From: Ferrimonas futtsuensis DSM 18154
GTDB taxonomy: Bacteria; Pseudomonadota; Gammaproteobacteria; Enterobacterales; Shewanellaceae
Length of the DNA stretch: 64,000 nucleotides
Direction: 5' to 3'
Assembly (NCBI RefSeq): GCF_000422645.1
Contig: NZ_AUGL01000016.1
Span: forward strand, 1-64,000
In this document: positions 41,884 to 50,309 of the stretch, in pieces
Layout: each line of letters begins with the position of its first letter
Position numbering within the stretch: the stretch's first letter is position 1
Program-made: the position numbers and the translations under genes
Notes under the pieces: model-generated
The model's database searches: none
Told to the model about the DNA's origin: nothing
What the model saw: the letters and a program-made list of their open reading frames with translations, nothing else

Positions 41884-42681
41884 ATGGAAATGGATATTCA
41901 AAACCTGTTTGGCCAGCTTTGGCAGGATTACCTGAAGCAGTGCCCCAGCGCCGACAAGGTGCACCAGCTGCTGAGCAGTGGTGAAGCGATCATCAACGAC
42001 CACGTGGCGTTTCGCACCTTCCGCGCCCCGGGCCTGGGGATCGACAACCTGGCCCAGCACTTCCTGGCCCTGGGCTATGAGCAGAAGGGGGAGTACCAGT
42101 TCGACGCCAAGAAACTGTATGCCCGTCACTACGAGCACCCGGACAGCACACAGCCCAAGGTGTTTATCTCTGAGTTGAAGCTGGAGGAGTGCAGTGAGCA
42201 GCTGCAGCAGATCGTGGCGTCTCTGGTGGCACAGATGCCCCAGGGGCTGACCCAGGACGTGGCCCACGCCTATGGTGGCGCGCCCTGGAAGGCGACTCAG
42301 GCGCAGTACCACACCCTGCTGGAGGAGAGTGAATACGCAGCCTGGCTGGCGGCCTTCGGATTCCGCGCCAACCACTTTACCGTCAGCGTCAACCACCTGA
42401 GCGAGTTCGGTACCCTGGAAAGCGTCAATCAGGCGCTGAAGGCGGCTGGTTTCGAACTCAACAGCGCCGGCGGAGAGATCAAGGGCAGCCCGGAAGTGCT
42501 GCTGGAGCAGTCCTCCACCCTGGCGGATAAGGTGGCGGTGAGCTTCGCCGACGGTGAGATGATCATCCCCGCCTGCTTCTATGAGTTTGCCCTGCGCTAC
42601 CCCATGGCCGACGGCGAGCTCTACTCCGGCTTTGTGGCGGCTTCGGCGGACAAGATCTTCGAGTCCACCAACGTTCGCTAA
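41884..42681 (+). CDS. DUF1338-family protein (HglS-like metal oxygenase fold)
   Basis: This 265-aa protein begins 9 nt after astD behind AAAGGAG, so it is in the ast operon. NDHVAFRTF, HFTVSVNHL and FYEFALRYP match the DUF1338 family. Characterised members (HglS/YdcJ) are iron-dependent and convert 2-oxoadipate to 2-hydroxyglutarate in lysine breakdown; His of DHVAFRTF is expected to bind metal. This protein is much shorter than HglS (about 460 aa). Its substrate is unknown; linkage to astCAD suggests a role with an arginine- or glutamate-derived 2-oxo acid, but that is inference. Confidence 0.82.
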   Translation: MEMDIQNLFGQLWQDYLKQCPSADKVHQLLSSGEAIINDHVAFRTFRAPGLGIDNLAQHFLALGYEQKGEYQFDAKKLYARHYEHPDSTQPKVFISELKLEECSEQLQQIVASLVAQMPQGLTQDVAHAYGGAPWKATQAQYHTLLEESEYAAWLAAFGFRANHFTVSVNHLSEFGTLESVNQALKAAGFELNSAGGEIKGSPEVLLEQSSTLADKVAVSFADGEMIIPACFYEFALRYPMADGELYSGFVAASADKIFESTNVR

Positions 42682-42701
42682 CGGGCGAGACTCGGTACGA
42701 G

Positions 42702-42727
42702 AAAAGGGCGCCCAGGCGCCCTTTTTT
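42702..42727 (+). terminator. Terminator of the ast operon
   Basis: AAAAGGGCGCC-CA-GGCGCCCTTTTTT lies 21 nt after the DUF1338 stop. Confidence 0.93.
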
Positions 42728-42747
42728 ATTGCTCAACGCTCAGCCAT

Positions 42748-42775
42748 TAAAAAACCCCGCATCGGCGGGGTTTTT
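42748..42775. terminator. Bidirectional terminator, mainly for crp
   Basis: AAAAAACCCCGC-ATCG-GCGGGGTTTTT lies just after the crp stop on the minus strand, back to back with the ast terminator. Confidence 0.93.
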
Positions 42776-42793
42776 CGATTCTGAGCTCGGTCC

Positions 42794-43429
42794 TTAACGG
42801 GTGCCGTAGACCACGATGGTCTTACCGTGCGCCTGGATCAGATTTTGCTCTTCCAGCATCTTCAGGATGCGGCCGACAGTCTCACGGGAACAGCCAACAA
42901 TCTGACCGATCTCCTGACGGGTGATCTTGATCTGCATGCCGTCCGGGTGAGTCATGGCATCGGGCTGACGGGCCAGGCTCAGCAGAGTCTGGGCGATGCG
43001 GCCAGCCACATCCAGGAAGGCCAGGTCGCCCACCTTCTGAGAGGTGTTTTGCAGGCGGTTGGCCATCTGAGCGGACAGCTTCATCAGAATGTCAGGGTTT
43101 ACCTGGATCAACTGGCGGAATTTCTTGTAGGAGATCTCGGCGATTTCACAAGGAGACTTGGCACGAACCCATGCGGTCCGCTCAGGCTGCTCTTCGAACA
43201 GGCCCAGCTCTCCAATGAAGTCACCTTGATTCAGGTAGGACAGGATCATCTCCTTGCCCTCTTCATCCTTGATCAGTACCGCAACGGAACCCTTAACGAT
43301 GTAGTACAGGGTATCGGACTCTTCACCGGCGTGGATCAGAGTGCTCTTGGCAGGATACTTGTGGATGTGGCAATGGGAGAGGAACCACTCTAGAGTTGGA
43401 TCCGGTTTTGGCTTGCCGATTAGCGCCAT
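42794..43429 (-). CDS. crp: cAMP-activated global regulator CRP
   Basis: CRP (211 aa) is nearly collinear with E. coli CRP (210 aa). The cyclic-nucleotide domain contains [19 protein letters not shown] with the cAMP-contacting Glu, Arg and Ser-equivalent region. The hinge helix and the [22 protein letters not shown] follow; the recognition helix RETVGR is intact, so it should bind TGTGA-N6-TCACA sites. In Shewanella-like bacteria CRP also controls anaerobic respiration, which fits nrfA nearby. It is divergent from nothing; prkB is upstream on the same strand. Confidence 0.98.
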   Translation of the reverse strand: MALIGKPKPDPTLEWFLSHCHIHKYPAKSTLIHAGEESDTLYYIVKGSVAVLIKDEEGKEMILSYLNQGDFIGELGLFEEQPERTAWVRAKSPCEIAEISYKKFRQLIQVNPDILMKLSAQMANRLQNTSQKVGDLAFLDVAGRIAQTLLSLARQPDAMTHPDGMQIKITRQEIGQIVGCSRETVGRILKMLEEQNLIQAHGKTIVVYGTR

Positions 43430-43640
43430 AAGTGCTGTCCCTCAGTTTGGTAAGGAAAAGATAAACAACTCAGAATTCTAGGTTCAAATGTTAAATAGGT
43501 CTAGCCCAAAGCACTATGACCTTGATCCAAGTTTTTTATATCCGCTGAAAAAAAAGCTCGGATTAAGAAGATGATCTGCCCGAAAAGACCCAATTTGGTC
43601 AAACAAAATTACTGATGACGGGATCCTGGGTTATTTCAGG

Positions 43641-44555
43641 TTAGCTCAGCTCTCCATTATTCCCCTGTTCAAATTGTTCCTTGATCAGGGTTTGTTTACG
43701 CTGCTGTATCAATTTTTTGATCACCGGCGTCAGAATCAGCTCCATGGCCAGGCCCATTTTGCCGCCGGGCACCACCAGGGTGTTGATCCTGGACATAAAA
43801 CTACCTTGAATCATCTGCAGATAGTAGGAAAAATCCACGTCTTTTACACCCCGGAAACGGATCACCACGAAACTTTCGTCGTCGCTGGGGATATCCTTGG
43901 CGCTGAAGGGGTTGGAGGTATCCACCGTGGGGACCCGCTGGAAATTGATGTGGGTGCGGGAGAACTGCGGGGTCATGTGATTCACATAGTCGTCCATGGA
44001 GCGGACGATGCTGCCCATCACCTTCTCACGGCTGTGGCCCCGGTCTCCGGTATCGCGGATGATCTTCTGAATCCACTCCAGGTTGACGATGGGCACCATG
44101 CCGATCAGCAGGTCCACCTTCTCCGCCACGTTCACCTCATCGATCACCACGCCACCGTGCAGCCCTTCGTAATAGAGCAGGTCGGTATCTGTCTCCAGGG
44201 GCTGATAGGGGGTGAAGGTGCCGGGCATCTGGTTGAACGGCACCGCCTCATCGAAGGTGTGCAGGTACTGTCTGACCTGGCCCTGGCCGGACTGGCCATA
44301 GGTTTCAAACAGCTCACCCAGGGCGGGGAAGTCGTTGGCTTCGGGGCCAAAATAGCTGATGCTCTTGTTCTCTTCCCTGGCCTTACGGATCGCCAGTTCC
44401 ATCTCCGCCCTGGTGTAGCGGTGGAAGCTGTCCCCCTCCACCAGCGCCGCCTTCACACCCAGCTGACGAAAGATGTGTTTAAAGGCTTTGGTGGTGGTGG
44501 TGGTGCCGGCACCACTGCTGCCGGTAACCGCGATGATCGGGTGTTTGGCTGACAT
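43641..44555 (-). CDS. prkB: Phosphoribulokinase-like protein PrkB
   Basis: This 304-aa P-loop kinase matches proteobacterial PrkB, with AVTGSSGAGTTTTT near the N-terminus, VEGDSFHR and YYEGLHGG. No RuBisCO gene is in the window, and E. coli also has PrkB without a Calvin cycle, so the physiological substrate is unsettled. It lies beside crp and yheU as in E. coli. A 211-nt gap to crp contains the crp leader. Confidence 0.92.
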   Translation of the reverse strand: MSAKHPIIAVTGSSGAGTTTTTKAFKHIFRQLGVKAALVEGDSFHRYTRAEMELAIRKAREENKSISYFGPEANDFPALGELFETYGQSGQGQVRQYLHTFDEAVPFNQMPGTFTPYQPLETDTDLLYYEGLHGGVVIDEVNVAEKVDLLIGMVPIVNLEWIQKIIRDTGDRGHSREKVMGSIVRSMDDYVNHMTPQFSRTHINFQRVPTVDTSNPFSAKDIPSDDESFVVIRFRGVKDVDFSYYLQMIQGSFMSRINTLVVPGGKMGLAMELILTPVIKKLIQQRKQTLIKEQFEQGNNGELS

Positions 44556-44628
44556 ATCCTTTGGCCCCTCCCTGTAATTGGTCTTTTGTTATAAAAGTGT
44601 TGCCCCTGCCGGGTCAAGAAGCTTTGCC

Positions 44629-44880
44629 TCAGAGCGGCATGGCGGAGGTCACCTGATCCGCCGGGCGGATCGCCACCGACTCCTCCTCTTCGCTGAACTC
44701 TACCACCAGCTCGCCCCGCTTCAGGGCTGCCTCCACTTTGGGCAATGCCTGGGACAGGGCCTGGCTGTCGGTCTGGTCAAACCCCTGGTCGGTGATCTGC
44801 TGCAGCAGAAACTCCCGCATCAGGTTGGTCAGGGCCTCGGTCGAGAGACTCTGTTTCAATTGCTCGTAGGGGATCAGCAT
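44629..44880 (-). CDS. yheU: YheU family protein (UPF0270)
   Basis: This 83-aa protein starts MLIPYEQL, like E. coli YheU (MLIPWQDL), and shares SEEEESVAIRP toward the end. Its function is unknown. It is next to prkB, as in E. coli, and ends 73 nt before it. The DUF3187 gene stops 2 nt upstream of its start. Confidence 0.9.
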   Translation of the reverse strand: MLIPYEQLKQSLSTEALTNLMREFLLQQITDQGFDQTDSQALSQALPKVEAALKRGELVVEFSEEEESVAIRPADQVTSAMPL

Positions 44881-44882
44881 GG

Positions 44883-45830
44883 TCAGAACTTATATCGGAT
44901 CTTGGCCACCAGAGCCACGTCGGCGCTGTTGTCCGGGTGTTTGAAGTTCTCCATGATAACCCCTTCCAAGGCCAGATTGCGAACCTGGTAGCGGTAGCCC
45001 AGGCTGATCTCGTGGACCGGCTTGGCGAACTCACCCAGGTCGGGCAGTATGCCGTCGGCGGCGTTGTACTCCAGCAGCAGTTGATGACGGTCGCCGAACT
45101 GGCGGCGGTAGCCCATGCCCCAGTGCCAGCTTGAGGTCTCCAGTTCGAAACCGAACAGGGCGTCGCCGTCGGTCCAGGCCACGGCCCCCATCAGGTAGGC
45201 GGTGTTGTTGCGCCAGGCATATTGGTAATCCAGCTGGATACTGCCGTCCCAGCCGCCGCCGCTGCGGGGGTTGGTGTCATCCTCGTAGGCCAGAACCACA
45301 GTGCTGCTCAGGTCATGGCGGCGATGACGATAGAGGGCGTAGCCCAGGGACAGCTCCAACTGACGGCCGATGGCCTGACCGCTGAAGTCTTCAATGAGCA
45401 GGTCCGCCTTGGGGATCTCCAGGTAGCTGCGATGCTTGGGGACGTCAGTCCGGCCATTCTGGTCGATGCCGAACAACTTGTGGAAGGAGAGAGTCAGCTG
45501 ATCCAGATGGGCGTCGTCTGTAGTGTGGCTGGCGATGGAGGCCCCCAGTTGCCAGCGGTCCGACGGACTCCACAGCAGGCTGAAACGGTACTGAATGGTG
45601 TAGTAGTCCATCACATACTCATCGTCGATGGCCCAGATGCTGGCAGCGTAGATGGCGGCATCGGCGATAAGGTCGCCCTGGGTGTAGCGGGCAGGGCGGA
45701 AGATGGGGCTGAGAACCAGGGACTTCAGGGGCGCCTGGGAGCGCACCATCATGGGCCCGTCTGCCCAGTAACGGCCATAGGCCGGGGCTACGGCAACCAC
45801 CAGTCCCCCGAGGATCCAGACAGCTTTCAT
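44883..45830 (-). CDS. DUF3187 outer-membrane protein
   Basis: This 315-aa protein has a signal peptide (about 1-19, MKAVWILGG... ending APAYG). The rest is rich in alternating beta strands and ends in IRYKF, a C-terminal aromatic typical of outer-membrane barrels. The pattern fits DUF3187, of unknown function. ATG 45830 has GGAGGTGGAG directly upstream, which decides the start over one 15 nt earlier. It is inserted between yheU and yheT, which are adjacent in E. coli. Confidence 0.8.
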   Translation of the reverse strand: MKAVWILGGLVVAVAPAYGRYWADGPMMVRSQAPLKSLVLSPIFRPARYTQGDLIADAAIYAASIWAIDDEYVMDYYTIQYRFSLLWSPSDRWQLGASIASHTTDDAHLDQLTLSFHKLFGIDQNGRTDVPKHRSYLEIPKADLLIEDFSGQAIGRQLELSLGYALYRHRRHDLSSTVVLAYEDDTNPRSGGGWDGSIQLDYQYAWRNNTAYLMGAVAWTDGDALFGFELETSSWHWGMGYRRQFGDRHQLLLEYNAADGILPDLGEFAKPVHEISLGYRYQVRNLALEGVIMENFKHPDNSADVALVAKIRYKF

Positions 45831-45893
45831 CTCCACCTCCCACACACCCTCTCTGAGATTCAGTGTAGGAGGCGAATATGGGAAGTGCCGGAT

Positions 45894-46865
45894 TTATAAG
45901 GGCTCGTTCAGGTAGTTGAGCGCTCGAGGCTCCAAATAGAAGGCCGGTCGCCACAGGGGGCCGCCGCTGATGAATCCCACATGACCGCCATAGGGGCACA
46001 GCTCCAGAGTGACGCTGTGGGCCAGCTCGTGGGGGGCGGGAATCACCGCCTGAGTCATGAAGGGGTCATCGGCGGCGTGCAGCACCAGCAGGGGACGGCG
46101 TACTCCCTTGAGAAACTGCTTGCCGCTGGCTCGACGGTAGTAGTCGTCGGCGCCATCGAAGCCGTGCAGCGGGGCGGTGACCCTGTGGTCAAACTGGTAG
46201 AAGGTGGTGAGCTTATTGCATTCCCCGGGTCCCACGGGCATGGCGCCAGCGTGGGGACCGGCCAGCTTCTGATGGATCTTGCCCCTCAGCCGGGTCAGCA
46301 GGTGACGTTGATAGACCCTGGAGAAACCGCGCTCCATCCGCTGGGCACAGGCGGCCAGATCCAGGGGAGGAGAGACCGCCACGCCCCGCTGAATCAGACT
46401 GATGTCTCCCTGTTCCCCCAGGTACTTGCACAGCACATTGCCCCCCAGTGAGTAACCGATGGCCAGGATGGAGCGGCCGGGGAAGCGCTTGGACAATTTG
46501 GTGAGCAGCTGGCCCAGATCGGCGGTTTCGCCGCTGTGGTAGGTGCGGGGCAGGGCGTTCATCTCGCCGCCGCAACTGCGCTGATGCATCACCACTGCCG
46601 CCGCCCCCTGCTGGTTGAGCCGATGCAGCATGCGACGCACATAGTGGGAGTCAGAGCCTCCCTCCAGGCCATGAAGCAGCAGGTAGAGGGGGCCGTCACC
46701 CTCCGGGTTCAGCCAGTCCAGCTGCAGCTGATCGCCATCGCTGAGGGAGAATCTCTCCCTGTGCAGGGGCAGGGCGGCGGGCTTGACCATCAGCGGCCAG
46801 ATGGTCTGCAGGTGGGGGTTACGCCACCAGCGGCTGGGGGAAAAGCGGGTCGTCATCCGTGTCAT
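45894..46865 (-). CDS. yheT: YheT family alpha/beta hydrolase
   Basis: This 323-aa hydrolase has NPHLQTIWP near the N-terminus, LLHGLEGGSDSHY (oxyanion region), the nucleophile Ser in GYSLGGNVL, Asp in HAADDPFM and His in YGGHVGF. Members act on esters or lipids; the substrate here is unknown. The start could be ATG 46865 or 46856; neither has a strong ribosome-binding site. Confidence 0.92.
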   Translation of the reverse strand: MTRMTTRFSPSRWWRNPHLQTIWPLMVKPAALPLHRERFSLSDGDQLQLDWLNPEGDGPLYLLLHGLEGGSDSHYVRRMLHRLNQQGAAAVVMHQRSCGGEMNALPRTYHSGETADLGQLLTKLSKRFPGRSILAIGYSLGGNVLCKYLGEQGDISLIQRGVAVSPPLDLAACAQRMERGFSRVYQRHLLTRLRGKIHQKLAGPHAGAMPVGPGECNKLTTFYQFDHRVTAPLHGFDGADDYYRRASGKQFLKGVRRPLLVLHAADDPFMTQAVIPAPHELAHSVTLELCPYGGHVGFISGGPLWRPAFYLEPRALNYLNEPL

Positions 46866-46936
46866 CAATGTCCGTGGGAATGAGGCTTCAGGGTAGCGGA
46901 ACTTCTACCCTTGGGGAAAGGAAAAGGGAAAGAGAA

Positions 46937-46954
46937 AGGGCCCCGAGGGGCCCT
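46937..46954 (-). terminator. Probable terminator of yheS-TIGR02444
   Basis: AGGGCCCC-GA-GGGGCCCT is an 8-bp palindrome. On the minus strand it is followed by CTTTCTCTTTCCCTTTTCC, T-rich but interrupted. It lies 14 nt after the TIGR02444 stop. Confidence 0.55.
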
Positions 46955-46967
46955 GTGTGACTCATAA

Positions 46968-47468
46968 TTACTGCACCGCCCTGAGTTGGGGCTGGTTGAT
47001 CATCTGGCTGGCCAGGTCGAACAGCTCCGACAGCTGACCCAGAAGCTCAGAGGGCAGGTCCCCGGGATTGAGATCATGGGCCTGTAGGCAGGCGGTGAGG
47101 TTGTCTCCCTCCGCCTCCACCTTCAGGTGTTGCAGGGCCTTGACCATCAGGCGCTGGCTGCGTTTCTCCATCACCAGTTCCACCTCCAGCATCTGCCGGT
47201 AGCTGTCTTCCGGCAGGCTGGTTTTGGCCAATTTACGCAGCTGGCGGTAGGGGCCTACCATGCGCTCTTCCCACTCATCTTTGGCCTTGCGCAGCGTGGT
47301 AAAGCGCGCGCCATCCAGGAACATGTGTTCATGCTCCATCAGGATGGCCAACAGCAGCAGGTTGGGGTCGATGCTGTACTGATCCTGCATCAGCAAACAG
47401 ATCTGGCGGGCTTGTTCCTGCTGCCAGATTTTGTCGCCGAACTGCCACAGGCTCTCGTGACTGATCAT
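46968..47468 (-). CDS. TIGR02444 family protein
   Basis: This 166-aa all-helical protein has SLWQFGDKIW, SIDPNLLLLAILME and LDGARFTTLRKAKDEWEERMVGPYRQLR, the pattern of TIGR02444, which is of unknown function. It begins 4 nt after the yheS stop, so it is co-transcribed with the ABC-F gene. Confidence 0.85.
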   Translation of the reverse strand: MISHESLWQFGDKIWQQEQARQICLLMQDQYSIDPNLLLLAILMEHEHMFLDGARFTTLRKAKDEWEERMVGPYRQLRKLAKTSLPEDSYRQMLEVELVMEKRSQRLMVKALQHLKVEAEGDNLTACLQAHDLNPGDLPSELLGQLSELFDLASQMINQPQLRAVQ

Positions 47469-47471
47469 CTA

Positions 47472-49373
47472 TTATTGCTCCTTCGCGGCGTCCCGAATGG
47501 CTTCCATCTGCTCCTGGATATCCAACCACTCCAGCTCAAACTCTTCAAGCTGGGATTGCAGATCGCCTCGTTCCATCAGCAGGCCACTCAGTTCTGATTT
47601 GCACTCATCGGAGTAGAGGCGACTGTCTGATAGGGACTCTTCAATGGTGGTCAAACGAGTGTGCAACTTTGACATCCGTTTATCGATGTCAGTTTCGATT
47701 TTTTTGAGGGGCGACAGCTTTTGGCGAAGTTCCGCCTCCAGGCGCTTGCGGTTTCGCTTCTGTTCTGACTGGGAGGGACCATTCTCCTGGGTGTCGCTGG
47801 TTCTGGCCTGTTGAATCAGCCATTGGTGGTAGTCCTCCAGATCCCCTTCGAAGTCGTTCACCCGGCCGCCATCCACCAGGTAAAATTCGCTGCAGGTCGC
47901 CCGGAGCAGGTGGCGATCGTGAGAGACCACCACCATGGCGCCATCGAACTGCTGCAGGGCCAGGGTCAGGGCTTCCCTCAACTCCAGATCCAGGTGGTTG
48001 GTGGGTTCATCCAGCAACAGCAGATTGGGGCGTTGCCAGATCAGCAGGGCCAGCACCAGCCGTGCTTTCTCCCCGCCGGAGAAGGGGGCCACCGGCTCCT
48101 TGGCCTTGTCGCCGCTGAAGCCATATCCGCCCAGGTAGTCCCGCAGTTGTTGCTCGGTCGCGTCCGGGGCGATCAGGGTCAGGTGCTGCAGCGGACTCTG
48201 TTCCGGATGCAGGGTCTCCAACTGGTGCTGGGCAAAGTAACCGATCTGCAGGGCCGGATTGGGGGCCAGCTCGCCACTCATCGGCTTGAGTTCCCCCGCC
48301 AGCAGTTTGATCAGGGTGGACTTACCGGCGCCATTACGCCCCAGCAGGCCGATGCGGCTGCCGGGCACCAGGTTGAGTTTGATCTGCTCCAGCACCGTCT
48401 TGTCACCGTATCCACCCTGTACCTGGTCCATCTGGATCAGCGGGTTGGGCAGGGCTTGGGGGTCGCGGAACTGGATGTTGAAACTGTTCTGGGCATGCAG
48501 GGGCGCCAGTTCGGTGAGTTTCTCCAGGGCCTTGAGCCGGCTCTGTGCCTGACGGGCCTTGCTGGCCTTGTAGCGGAAGCGATCCACGAAGGACTGCATA
48601 TGAGCCCGCTGGCGCTGCTGCTTTTCAAACTGGGCCTGCTGCTGGGCCAGTTGTTCGGCGCGCTGGCGTTCAAACTGGCTGTAGTTGCCCTTGTAGTGGT
48701 TCAGTTTCTGGTGCTCGATGTGCACCACCTCACCGGCCACCTGGTCCAGGAAGTCGCGGTCGTGACTGATGAGGATCAGGGTGCCTGGATAACGCTTGAG
48801 CCACCCCTCCAGCCAGATCAGGGTGTCCAGATCCAGGTGGTTGGTGGGCTCATCCAGCAGCAGCAGGTCCGAGGGCACCAACAGGGCCCGGGCCAGGTTG
48901 AGGCGCATCCGCCAGCCACCGGAGAAGCTCTTGACCGGTTGTCCCTGAGCGCTCTGATCGAACCCGAGACCGTCCAGCAACTCGGCGGCGCGGGCGGGTA
49001 TCTGGTAGCCATGATAGGCCTCGAAGGCGTCGTGGGCGGCGGCGATCGCCCGGCCTTCGCCGGACTCCTGGGCACGGCCCAGCTCCTGCTCCAGGGCGCG
49101 GAAGTGGCGATCGCCGTCCAGCACGTAATCCAGGGCACTGGCTGTCAGCGCCGGGGTCTCCTGGTCTACGGTGGCCATACGCCACCCCTTGGGCAGGCTC
49201 AGGTCCCCCGCATCCGGGCTGACCTGGCCGGTGAGCATCGCCAGCAGGCTGGACTTGCCACTGCCGTTGGCCCCCACCAGGGCCACCTTGTGGCCGGGAT
49301 AGATGGTGAGTGAGGTGTTATCCAGCAGCCGCTTGGCGCCGCGGATGAGTTGCACCTGATTTAGCGTTATCAT
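47472..49373 (-). CDS. yheS: ABC-F family ATPase YheS
   Basis: This 633-aa ABC-F protein has two ATPase domains and no membrane part. Domain 1: Walker A GANGSGKSS, signature SGGWRMRL, Walker B LLLLDEPTNHLD. Domain 2: GRNGAGKST, SGGEKARL, LLLLDEPTNHLD. The inter-domain linker (about 230-300) is Gln-rich and would reach into the ribosomal P site. The C-terminal 110 residues form a charged coiled coil. ABC-F proteins act on stalled or specialised ribosomes. The start MITLNQVQ is at 49373; the upstream extension has no support. Confidence 0.96.
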   Translation of the reverse strand: MITLNQVQLIRGAKRLLDNTSLTIYPGHKVALVGANGSGKSSLLAMLTGQVSPDAGDLSLPKGWRMATVDQETPALTASALDYVLDGDRHFRALEQELGRAQESGEGRAIAAAHDAFEAYHGYQIPARAAELLDGLGFDQSAQGQPVKSFSGGWRMRLNLARALLVPSDLLLLDEPTNHLDLDTLIWLEGWLKRYPGTLILISHDRDFLDQVAGEVVHIEHQKLNHYKGNYSQFERQRAEQLAQQQAQFEKQQRQRAHMQSFVDRFRYKASKARQAQSRLKALEKLTELAPLHAQNSFNIQFRDPQALPNPLIQMDQVQGGYGDKTVLEQIKLNLVPGSRIGLLGRNGAGKSTLIKLLAGELKPMSGELAPNPALQIGYFAQHQLETLHPEQSPLQHLTLIAPDATEQQLRDYLGGYGFSGDKAKEPVAPFSGGEKARLVLALLIWQRPNLLLLDEPTNHLDLELREALTLALQQFDGAMVVVSHDRHLLRATCSEFYLVDGGRVNDFEGDLEDYHQWLIQQARTSDTQENGPSQSEQKRNRKRLEAELRQKLSPLKKIETDIDKRMSKLHTRLTTIEESLSDSRLYSDECKSELSGLLMERGDLQSQLEEFELEWLDIQEQMEAIRDAAKEQ

Positions 49374-49440
49374 GGGTTCGATAGTCAGATAGGAAGTGGC
49401 CGAAGTGTACCACAACGGACCCTAGGGCCTGAGGAGAAAG

Positions 49441-49650
49441 ATGATCATGGAAGCAACCCGCAAGAAGCGATTTATTGCCGGCGCCAGCTGCCCAGAATGT
49501 CAGGCGATGGACAGCATCATGCTGTTTGCCGAGAACGGGGTGGAGGTGATGGAGTGCGTGGAGTGCGGCCATCAGCAGCGGCAGGCGGACGCACCGGCCC
49601 AGAAGCAGGCCGGCGCCGGCCAGATCATCGGGGTGTTCACCCCGGAATAG
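49441..49650 (+). CDS. yheV: YheV family putative zinc ribbon protein
   Basis: This 69-aa protein has two CxxC pairs (CPEC and CVEC) forming a probable zinc ribbon, preceded by RKKRFIAGA. Function unknown. GAGGAGAAAG just upstream sets the ATG at 49441. It is divergent from yheS, and both genes are also near each other in E. coli. Confidence 0.9.
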   Translation: MIMEATRKKRFIAGASCPECQAMDSIMLFAENGVEVMECVECGHQQRQADAPAQKQAGAGQIIGVFTPE

Positions 49651-49701
49651 AGCCGGCAACAGGGCGTGCTGCGCGTGTCAGTACGCCCTCAGAAGCCGGT
49701 T

Positions 49702-50295
49702 TTACAGCCCCAGGAAGGAGCGGTTCTTCTGTTTGCGGATCTCTTTCTCATCCGCCCACTCGATCAGGCCACTCTCCAGATCCATCAGTCGCATGGTCAT
49801 CTTGTAATAGACATCCTTGGTGGACCCGTCCTGCTTGACGATGCTGGAGAGGTTGCCGTACAGCATGTACTGGGCACCGATCTGGCGGCCGAACTGGATG
49901 GCGGTCGCGGGGTTCACCAGGCCGCCGTTGTTCTGAAAGTCCAGTTGTTTGCGTACCGACTCCACCTTGGTCATGTCCACGAAGCGGAACTGACCGCTGC
50001 GCAGCAGGCGGGTGCTGATGGTATCGGTGATGGACTCGGTATCGATGTGCTCCGAGGTCTTGTTCTTGATCTTGTCAACGAACACCACGGGACGGCTGTC
50101 GCCGGTGAGCCGGATCACCGAGGGGGTGGTCAGCATGGAGTCCACCATCTTGGCGGCCACGGACTGCAGATCCGAAGAGCCAAAATCTACGGTGACGGTC
50201 TCGGTTTCTGTGGCATCCCGGTACTCCACCTTGGACTGACAGCCGCCGAGCAGGGCGATGGCCGCAACGGCCACGATCAGTTTTACGCTTTTCAT
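49702..50295 (-). CDS. lpoB: Penicillin-binding protein activator LpoB
   Basis: LpoB (197 aa) is an outer-membrane lipoprotein that activates PBP1b. The lipobox is LLGGC (Cys near 20). The globular part has SVAAKMVDSML, VVFVDKIKNKTSEHID, STRLLRSGQFRFVDM and GAQYMLYGNLSSI, matching LpoB. The upstream frame overlaps the COG3014 gene, so MKSVKLIV is the start. In many gammaproteobacteria lpoB is paired with this COG3014 lipoprotein gene, 14 nt upstream here. Confidence 0.92.
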   Translation of the reverse strand: MKSVKLIVAVAAIALLGGCQSKVEYRDATETETVTVDFGSSDLQSVAAKMVDSMLTTPSVIRLTGDSRPVVFVDKIKNKTSEHIDTESITDTISTRLLRSGQFRFVDMTKVESVRKQLDFQNNGGLVNPATAIQFGRQIGAQYMLYGNLSSIVKQDGSTKDVYYKMTMRLMDLESGLIEWADEKEIRKQKNRSFLGL

Positions 50296-50309
50296 CTTGG
50301 GTCTTCCTC

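Noticed and set aside
43641-44555. Calvin-cycle phosphoribulokinase
   Set aside because: No RuBisCO or other cycle genes are present, and the crp-prkB-yheU synteny is that of the non-autotrophic E. coli type.
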